From Candidatus Bathycorpusculum sp. (GTDB lineage: Archaea; Thermoproteota; Bathyarchaeia; Bathyarchaeales; Bathycorpusculaceae), in the NCBI GenBank assembly GCA_009778385.1, contig WRJX01000099.1, positions 1 through 55,201 on the forward strand: 55,201 nucleotides of DNA, in the 5' to 3' direction. The notes beneath the pieces were generated by a model. It saw only the letters and a list, made by a program, of their open reading frames with translations. It made no database searches and was not told the DNA's origin. Of the stretch, positions 50,527 to 55,201 are shown one piece after another. The position numbers and the translations under genes were made by a program. Numbering within the stretch: position 1 is the stretch's first letter; each line of letters opens with the position of its first letter.

Positions 50527-50551
50527 AGTATTACCAAATATAAGTGTTACC
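50527..50551 (-). promoter_or_regulatory. cbiM promoter with direct repeat flanking the TATA element
   Basis: On the minus strand GGTAACACT and GGTAATACT (8 of 9 identical, 16 bp apart) flank TATATTT. The TATA-like centre is about 50 bp before the cbiM ATG. A repeat on both sides of the TATA box is a typical place for an archaeal repressor. The pattern does not match the known NikR palindrome. Confidence 0.45.
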
Positions 50552-50660
50552 GCCAACTAAATCAGTAATAACAACGAATATTAAACGCACAAAACGTCAA
50601 TAAAAAACTTCAAAAAAATTAATTGTAATAGATTAGATTGGCATCCGGTAGAAAGAAGTG

Positions 50661-51191
50661 TTATTTGAAGTGTAAATTGAAGCGTTGCATTGCAGCTGTG
50701 ACCATCTGTTTTGCTTCCTCAGCGTCTCGCCAGCCTTTAACTTTAGTCCACTTATGAGGTTCCAAACGTTTGTATGTTGAGAAAAATTCTTGAATCTGAT
50801 TCAACTGATGCTGTGGCACATCGGTGATGTCACTGTAATCTTTAAAGCGCACATCGCTAACAAGGACAGAGAGGATTTTTTCATCAGGACCATGCTCATC
50901 TTCGATATGTAAGACACCGATTACACGAACGCGGGCAATTGCACCAACCTCCAAGGGATCATACGTTAAGGTCATAATGTCTAAGGGATCATTGTCCTCT
51001 GACCAGGTCTGCGGAACAAAACCGTAATCTACAGGGAAAAAGACTGCAGAGGGAATAATACGGTCAAGCACGAATGCTTCCCAATCGGATTTGTACTCAT
51101 ATTTATCACGTGAACCACTTAAAACTTCAATAACCATGTTAAGATCAGTTGGTGGATTATCACCGGCAGGAATTTGCTTCCAAAGATTCAT
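50661..51191 (-). CDS. ppa: Inorganic pyrophosphatase (family I)
   Basis: 176 residues with the family I signature 'VDYGFVPQTWSEDNDPLDIM' (D-x-D-P-x-D metal site), 'IPAGDNPPTDLNMVIEVLSG', 'GAIARVRVIGVLHIEDEHGP' and 'DEKILSV'. Soluble, hexameric in archaea; hydrolyses pyrophosphate to drive biosynthesis. Length is standard. Monocistronic. Confidence 0.97.
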   Translation of the reverse strand: MNLWKQIPAGDNPPTDLNMVIEVLSGSRDKYEYKSDWEAFVLDRIIPSAVFFPVDYGFVPQTWSEDNDPLDIMTLTYDPLEVGAIARVRVIGVLHIEDEHGPDEKILSVLVSDVRFKDYSDITDVPQHQLNQIQEFFSTYKRLEPHKWTKVKGWRDAEEAKQMVTAAMQRFNLHFK

Positions 51192-51254
51192 AACACATAA
51201 CCATAACTTTTCAGTTTATCAAACATAAAAATTTACCGCGCAGCCACCTAACAC

Positions 51255-51719
51255 CTATTTTAATTCCTGCTCCATTACTAACGCCAAAAGCCGCCAAACC
51301 TCCAAATCCGCCCTACAGAGCACATCAGAAAGCCGTGACCGCTCATCAGATGTCAAGCTGTCTTTTCCATGCTCAACATGCAGAGCCTCATAATTAAGAC
51401 GACAACCACATGTTTCCACCAAAATTTCATAGCAAAACTGAGAATGCTTATTTGGACCGGCTATGTGTGTTGAAACCCAACTTAACCTATCAGGATAAAG
51501 ATGAACAAGCTTCTGCTTTTCAACCACACCACCACTTGGAGCGTAAAAAACATCCTTCAAAAGCACTACATCATCTGATACTTGAACAACTTGACGCTCA
51601 GCATTACTATATCCCAAAAGTTTTAGATCTTGCGTTGAGAAATCTGTGCACCACAAATAAGCCTGCTTGGGTAAAACAGCAAAACTGTGACTAAACCGGT
51701 AATGAATAGTAACGGGCAT
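51255..51719 (-). CDS. SRPBCC-like (START fold) hypothetical protein
   Basis: 154 residues from ATG 51719 (MPVTIHYRFSHSFAVLPKQA). The pattern 'AYLWCTDFSTQDLKLLG', 'VVLLKDVFYAPSGGVVEKQK' and 'LVHLYPDRLSWVSTHIAGPN', ending in the helix 'RLSDVLCRADLEVWRLLAL', fits the polyketide-cyclase/START helix-grip fold. Such proteins bind small hydrophobic ligands. It lies between ppa and nreA on the same strand, 20 bp after nreA's stop codon. Ligand unknown. Confidence 0.65.
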   Translation of the reverse strand: MPVTIHYRFSHSFAVLPKQAYLWCTDFSTQDLKLLGYSNAERQVVQVSDDVVLLKDVFYAPSGGVVEKQKLVHLYPDRLSWVSTHIAGPNKHSQFCYEILVETCGCRLNYEALHVEHGKDSLTSDERSRLSDVLCRADLEVWRLLALVMEQELK

Positions 51720-51756
51720 AACTGTCATTAATAGCACTGATATTTAGTAATTTTGT

Positions 51757-53094
51757 CTAACCGAAAAAGTCAGACATCTTTTTCTGATAAAGTGCCCGCT
51801 TCAAAAGTTCACTCTGCCTTACCCACCTACCCAATGGAATCTCGAATCGAGTGCTTATATGCTGAAGAGCTTCAGGCAATGTTTTAAATTGGAAAGGTTC
51901 TTGTCGCATCGCATTTCGCACGTTCTCTCGAACTTGCCAGACACCAATCGGCATAATATATCCAGGACGCGCTTCACGAAGCACGATCACAGTTGCCTGC
52001 CGACGCTCCTTAATCAGCAATTCACAAGTCGCCAACCGCGCTGAGTAATAGCAGCCACCAATTGCAGCATAAGTCGTACGTCCACTGTTACCTTCCCAAT
52101 CTGAAAATATGGCAACATTTTTGCCAGCCGGATTCCAAACAGTTCCCGGATACCATGCTTCCATTGATTCGTAACTGTACTGACCGGGAATCATTAAAAT
52201 TTCAAACACATTATCAAGATAAACTGACTCATAAACTCGATATTCGTTTATTTCTGGGAAAGTTTTTACTTGTTCACGAAGATTTTTTGATATGATATCA
52301 TCAACAGCAGTTATGCTCCAACGTGTGGGAACTAAACGGCGATTCTTTTCAATACCAAATGCTCCGACACTAAACGCTTTCTGAATTTTAGTAACTATAA
52401 CTCCACGGTCATAAAGCTCTAATACCGCGTTAGTTGATTTGAGATCAGTATCATAGTAAGCTTTCTCGATACGCTGCTCATAACGAGCGTCACCAACACG
52501 CATATCCCGAATGGGCGCTGAAGGACCAAACGGTTGCACATCATCATCTAAAAAAATTGAACCACGCGGTTTCTTAGTCAGATTTAGCTCCATGTCCACG
52601 CTGTTATCTGCCAAGGCTAATTCACGGGTAGCATCAAGGATTTTTCCAGATTTAAGGACATTAGTTACGTTAACCCGGTGCTTTCCCCGCACAAGCATGG
52701 AACGAAAACCCACAATTTCATCAATTGACTTGCCAAACCATTGTTCAGGTAAATCGTAAATACTTGTATCTTCACTTACAGGTGGCACGAGAGGACCAGC
52801 ATAAACGTTTGGGTAACCGATTCTACCGATAAACACACTTGGCGGAGACATACCGGCTATGTCTTGATTTGACATTAAGGGGATGCTTTTGTTAAAGTAT
52901 TGTACTTTAACCATTATTGGGCAACGAGTTTTTCCACAGAGACTTCGTGCACCCTTACAAATAACACATAAGCTATCTTGGCTGGCACGAGCCACAATTT
53001 GACTGTCATCACCAACGTTTGTGTGTTTTAGAATATCCTTTAACCAATTATCAGTTGGTCGCACATTTTGCGGGGGTTTGACAGAGAAAGACAT
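51757..53094 (-). CDS. nreA: DNA repair protein NreA
   Basis: 445 residues of the archaeal Nre family. An N-terminal zinc finger 'SLCVICKGARSLCGKTRCPI', then 'PPSVFIGRIGYPNVYAGPLV', 'GFRSMLVRGKHRVNV', 'PRGSIFLDDDVQPFGPSAPI', 'FEILMIPGQYSYESMEAWYP' and 'AAIGGCYYSARLA'. The terminal 'QKKMSDFFG' is a canonical PCNA-binding peptide. Nre proteins protect archaea from DNA interstrand or alkylation damage. It is the last housekeeping gene before the small-ORF cluster; the 53095-53368 interval holds no supported gene. Confidence 0.97.
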   Translation of the reverse strand: MSFSVKPPQNVRPTDNWLKDILKHTNVGDDSQIVARASQDSLCVICKGARSLCGKTRCPIMVKVQYFNKSIPLMSNQDIAGMSPPSVFIGRIGYPNVYAGPLVPPVSEDTSIYDLPEQWFGKSIDEIVGFRSMLVRGKHRVNVTNVLKSGKILDATRELALADNSVDMELNLTKKPRGSIFLDDDVQPFGPSAPIRDMRVGDARYEQRIEKAYYDTDLKSTNAVLELYDRGVIVTKIQKAFSVGAFGIEKNRRLVPTRWSITAVDDIISKNLREQVKTFPEINEYRVYESVYLDNVFEILMIPGQYSYESMEAWYPGTVWNPAGKNVAIFSDWEGNSGRTTYAAIGGCYYSARLATCELLIKERRQATVIVLREARPGYIMPIGVWQVRENVRNAMRQEPFQFKTLPEALQHISTRFEIPLGRWVRQSELLKRALYQKKMSDFFG

Positions 53095-53368
53095 CTATAT
53101 TGATGAAGACTAAAAGTGGTTGATATGTTTTCTGCAAATAAACCCCTAAAAACAGTAACAACCATAGAAACAAACAATGAAAGGTATGAATTTAAAACTG
53201 TCAATTAAACGCCTAGTTTTCACGTTTACAATTTCCAGAAAGGTGTACTTCCACACTTTTAAAAATATGATTTTAGAATGTTAAAGTTCAAAACATAAAA
53301 AATTTGGTTGAGTTTTAATTATTTTTTTTTAGAACCAGTGCGCCGCAGGCGTTTTTGGGGGTATCCCT

Positions 53369-53533
53369 CTAATTTTTAAAGTCTTTAACTTCGCCACAAT
53401 CACAGCAATAAAGAGTATCAACAAAAAAACAATCAGGGTCGTTGTGGTCTTGTGAACTAAAAACCCGTTCCCACCTTTCTTTTGTACTACCACATTTATG
53501 ACAAGGCTTAGTTTCTGTTTTGTTAGTTGACAT
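53369..53533 (-). CDS. Small zinc-ribbon protein (54 aa) of the right-end cluster
   Basis: MSTNKTETKPCHKCGSTKER continues to 'VDTLYCCDCGEVKDFKN'. Two CxxC knuckles (CHKC and CCDC) about 32 residues apart make a zinc ribbon. No wider similarity is recognised. It is the last gene of the minus-strand small-ORF cluster. A compact hairpin (CGCC-GCA-GGCG, about 53342-53352) lies just beyond its stop. Confidence 0.6.
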   Translation of the reverse strand: MSTNKTETKPCHKCGSTKERWERVFSSQDHNDPDCFFVDTLYCCDCGEVKDFKN

Positions 53534-53564
53534 GAAAAAAGAGTGTGTGTTGGTTGTTAAAAAG

Positions 53565-53888
53565 TTATAGGTTTTCGTCTTGGTAACTATAACATGTGAT
53601 GCTTACAGCTTGTTTTTCTTCTAAAATTTTAACGGTAGTACAGTATTTACATTTGTGAATATGCACAATTTTACCCACATAATTAATGTCTAAATCAACA
53701 TCATCAAGGTCAACAACTATGTTTTTAAAATTCACGTTAAAAACAGCTTTACCATTACTAATTTTAAATCCCTGAACTATTCCAATTTCATCATGTGAAA
53801 AAACATTAGTTTGACTTGCATAACATAAAGAAACACAAAAGACAGCAAATATAATAAGCATAATTAGCTTCACATGTTTCTCGTTCAT
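53565..53888 (-). CDS. Small exported or membrane-tethered protein (107 aa)
   Basis: From ATG 53888 (MNEKHVKLIMLIIFAVFCVS) a signal peptide or anchor spans residues 7-23, followed by a small beta domain ('GIVQGFKISNGKAVFNVNF', 'VDLDDVDLDINYVGKIVHIH') with 'KCKYC'. The start has an AAGGTGA ribosome-binding site and overlaps the upstream gene's stop as ATGA, which decides it over an ATG at 53921. No family recognised. It may be a secreted or surface OB-like domain. Confidence 0.65.
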   Translation of the reverse strand: MNEKHVKLIMLIIFAVFCVSLCYASQTNVFSHDEIGIVQGFKISNGKAVFNVNFKNIVVDLDDVDLDINYVGKIVHIHKCKYCTTVKILEEKQAVSITCYSYQDENL

Positions 53889-54013
53889 GTTTTCACCTTC
53901 TTTTTTACAGGCAGGTAACAATCACAAGCAACAGAATCATGGTTAGCACTACGCAAACAAACACACATACCAGCAAAATAGTACAAGCAATCAAAACAAA
54001 CACTATATCTCAT
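53885..54013 (-). CDS. Cysteine-rich 42-aa protein
   Basis: MRYSVCFDCLYYFAGMCVCL then 'RSANHDSVACDCYLPVKKK'. Six cysteines arranged CxxC...CxC...CxC could bind zinc. Its ATG lies inside the end of the preceding gene (11-bp overlap) and its TGA overlaps the next ATG (ATGA). That arrangement is the main evidence that it is real. Confidence 0.6.
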   Translation of the reverse strand: MRYSVCFDCLYYFAGMCVCLRSANHDSVACDCYLPVKKKVKT

Positions 54014-54158
54014 CTTTTACCACTTCACCTAATTTTTCAACATCACACGTCTTTACGTAAAACTTATGCTCACACGTACTGCAACAAAAACATGTAAGAC
54101 CAAGCACATACGCAAACAAACGAGTAACTTTAGAGCGACCACAAAAAGGACACCGCAT
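54003..54158 (-). CDS. Small zinc-finger protein (51 aa)
   Basis: MRCPFCGRSKVTRLFAYVLG continues 'LTCFCCSTCEHKFYVKTCD'. CPFC and the cysteine-rich 'CFCCSTC' form a likely zinc ribbon, followed by an acidic helical tail. It starts 3 bp after the previous stop. Possibly a DNA- or protein-binding ribbon; no name can be given. Confidence 0.6.
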   Translation of the reverse strand: MRCPFCGRSKVTRLFAYVLGLTCFCCSTCEHKFYVKTCDVEKLGEVVKDEI

Positions 54159-54161
54159 GTT

Positions 54162-54317
54162 CTAAAACTCCCTTACAATTTTTTCAACAGCCTTAAAAGT
54201 AGGATGGTCGGACGGCACATTTGTTACATAAGTAAACACATGTCTACCTTTCACATCATCACTTAACTCACACTTGTTAGTTGCTTCATGCACTATAATA
54301 GTAACAAGATAATTCAT
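54162..54317 (-). CDS. Hypothetical 51-aa protein
   Basis: MNYLVTIIVHEATNKCELSD continues 'GRHVFTYVTNVPSDHPTFKA' and ends 'KIVREF'. A mixed alpha/beta small domain, no cysteine pair. An AGGTGAT ribosome-binding site precedes the ATG. Packed between neighbours on the same strand (2-bp gap upstream). Confidence 0.55.
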   Translation of the reverse strand: MNYLVTIIVHEATNKCELSDDVKGRHVFTYVTNVPSDHPTFKAVEKIVREF

Positions 54318-54319
54318 GT

Positions 54320-54481
54320 TTAATCACCTCGCTCTAAAAGTTTAATCCTACGTTCAAGGTCTTCAAGCCGTCTCTCAGTCTTCCGCATCCACTCCGCCAT
54401 AGGTTCAAAGTCATGCCTATGCCAAACAACAAACAAAACAAAAAGAAAAGTGGCAATGCTAAACACTAAATGCCAATCCAT
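54320..54481 (-). CDS. Single-pass membrane protein with coiled coil (53 aa)
   Basis: One transmembrane helix (WHLVFSIATFLFVLFVVW) is followed by a charged coiled coil ('EWMRKTERRLEDLERRIKLL'). Its ATG overlaps the stop of the preceding gene (TAATG). The small anchor plus heptad helix resembles a phage spanin- or holin-like accessory design, but no specific match can be claimed. Confidence 0.6.
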   Translation of the reverse strand: MDWHLVFSIATFLFVLFVVWHRHDFEPMAEWMRKTERRLEDLERRIKLLERGD

Positions 54482-54699
54482 TAAGGTGAAACCTCACCTT
54501 TTTTGAGCTCTTCAATAATTACTTTCAACGCTTCAAGTTGTACAGTGCCCTCAGCGTAACCATGAATAAACTTTACCCTGTCAAGCCAATACTGCAAAGT
54601 AGCCACCCATTCTCGGTTTTTTAGTTCACGCTGACCACCACTATACTCAAAGGGACAAAGAGCTTCCGTGTGACAAACACCACAAAAACAATAACTCAT
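54481..54699 (-). CDS. Cysteine-containing 72-aa protein
   Basis: MSYCFCGVCHTEALCPFEYS has a CxCxxC knuckle, then a helical part 'NREWVATLQYWLDRVKFIHG' and 'EALKVIIEELKKGE'. A GAGGTG ribosome-binding site precedes it, and it overlaps the previous stop as ATGA. No family recognised. Confidence 0.6.
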   Translation of the reverse strand: MSYCFCGVCHTEALCPFEYSGGQRELKNREWVATLQYWLDRVKFIHGYAEGTVQLEALKVIIEELKKGEVSP

Positions 54700-54899
54700 T
54701 GTTTGTACACCTCAAAATCCGTTTTACCATCAGGGTTACGGCACTCAACCAAACAATCAGACCCAAACTCGCCAACATTAACCAACTTAGGGCAACTAAC
54801 ACCATATTTTTCCGCTACACAAATAAAAGCAGTAAACGGCACATTCACCTTATACCGCTCAACACAACGCCCATCATAACAACGCAAACGACCAGTCAC
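54696..54899 (-). CDS. Cysteine-containing 67-aa protein, GTG start
   Basis: The GTG start at 54899 directly follows the previous stop (TAAGTG), and the ribosome-binding site is inside the previous gene's last codons. 'RLRCYDGRCVERYKVNVPF', 'AEKYGVSCPKLVN', 'GSDCLVECRNPDG' contain five cysteines and short beta strands. Function unknown. Confidence 0.6.
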   Translation of the reverse strand: MTGRLRCYDGRCVERYKVNVPFTAFICVAEKYGVSCPKLVNVGEFGSDCLVECRNPDGKTDFEVYKQ

Positions 54900-55100
54900 T
54901 TAAGCACCGCTCCTGTTTTTTAGACTACAAAGTAATTTTGTTACAAGGATATGGGCATCAGAAAGCATTGTTTGCTCAGCCTCTGTTAAACATTGGTTAT
55001 TGTTAGCAAATACCGTGATAAGTGCCACGTTAGCTTTTAAAACGGAATCAACAATTTGGTTATGTTTATGAATTCGCATTTTCTCTGCTTCAAACGACAT
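54900..55100 (-). CDS. Helical 66-aa protein
   Basis: MSFEAEKMRIHKHNQIVDSV continues 'LKANVALITVFANNNQCLTE', two or three helices, ending 'CSLKNRSGA'. GGAGTGGAG upstream is its ribosome-binding site. The last six residues are the same as in the next gene upstream, and the encoding DNA holds the ribosome-binding site of the following gene. Confidence 0.6.
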   Translation of the reverse strand: MSFEAEKMRIHKHNQIVDSVLKANVALITVFANNNQCLTEAEQTMLSDAHILVTKLLCSLKNRSGA

Positions 55101-55102
55101 GT

Positions 55103-55201
55103 TTAAGCTCCACTCCTGTTTTTCATGCTGGAGACAACAAACTTTAACGCATCATGAGCCTTAACAAGCGAACAAACCTCTTTCGCGGTAAAATAAGAAT
55201 A
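55103..55201 (-). CDS. Partial small gene running off the window
   Basis: Only the last 32 residues are in the window: 'YFTAKEVCSLVKAHDALKFV' then 'VSSMKNRSGA'. 'AHDALKFVVSSMKNRSGA' aligns with the end of the downstream gene ('AHILVTKLLCSLKNRSGA'), suggesting tandem paralogues. The 5' end is missing. Confidence 0.5.
   Translation of the reverse strand, partial: YSYFTAKEVCSLVKAHDALKFVVSSMKNRSGA

Noticed and set aside
50489-50660. Cobalamin or NiCo riboswitch upstream of cbiM
   Set aside because: The leader between the TATA box and ATG is only about 50 nt and has no B12-box or NiCo hairpin pattern.

Overview
The window looks like a chromosomal segment of an uncultured mesophilic archaeon, most likely a Bathyarchaeia-type member of the Thermoproteota. 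This is inference from gene content. Archaeal or TACK-type genes present are ribosomal protein L14e next to cbf5, a CdvB/ESCRT-III-like protein, nucS (EndoMS), nreA, pyruvoyl-dependent arginine decarboxylase and an archaeal methylthiotransferase. The tRNA-Ser carries an intron with a bulge-helix-bulge motif, and promoters have TATA boxes about 25 nt before the expected transcript start. The DNA is AT-rich. An 11-G run at base 1 looks like a contig-end artefact.

Layout. 0.1-5.8 kb: TPR protein, lipoate ligase, cysS, AlkD-like glycosylase, a ribbon-helix-helix regulator coupled to an unknown protein, and a tRNA methylthiotransferase. 5.8-10.4 kb: surface-protein zone with a decayed Kelch gene, a truncated copy of its 5' end, an orphan membrane anchor and an intact PQQ-type propeller protein. 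10.7-14.1 kb: HdrA-MvhD fusion and a six-cluster polyferredoxin. 14.5-26.4 kb: methyltransferase, ABC exporter, nucS, beta-helix protein, coiled-coil protein, metal ABC transporter, Nudix, two Lrp/AsnC-related proteins and an M20 peptidase. 26.9-36.5 kb: P-type ATPase, L14e-Cbf5-methyltransferase, CdvB-like, a second beta-helix adhesin, thioredoxin and a Pelota/eRF1-like protein. 36.5-41.1 kb: methanofuran biosynthesis (HisA-like, mfnB, mfnD, mfnF, mfnE). 41.3-53.1 kb: tRNA-Ser(GGA), two SPL-type radical SAM genes (one beside dinB), PPC, sulfite-oxidase-like, arginine decarboxylase, a CbiMNQO-type cobalt/nickel ECF transporter, pyrophosphatase, SRPBCC-like and nreA.

53.4 kb to the end is a different kind of DNA. 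At least ten tiny genes (42-107 aa), all on the minus strand, are packed with overlapping starts and stops. Many carry paired cysteines, and none resembles the housekeeping genes to the left. It runs off the window and is the best candidate here for a mobile or viral element.

Metabolic reading: methanofuran synthesis genes plus a bifurcating-type HdrA-MvhD and polyferredoxin point to an archaeal C1 (Wood-Ljungdahl methyl-branch) metabolism. No mcr gene is in the window, so methanogenesis cannot be claimed. Four DNA maintenance proteins (AlkD-like, NucS, DinB, NreA) are present; DinB and NreA end in clear PCNA-binding motifs and NucS in a degenerate one.

Several reading frames are broken or start-less (Kelch gene, PDGLE/CbiN-like gene). 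They may be real decay, recoding or assembly error, and are flagged individually.
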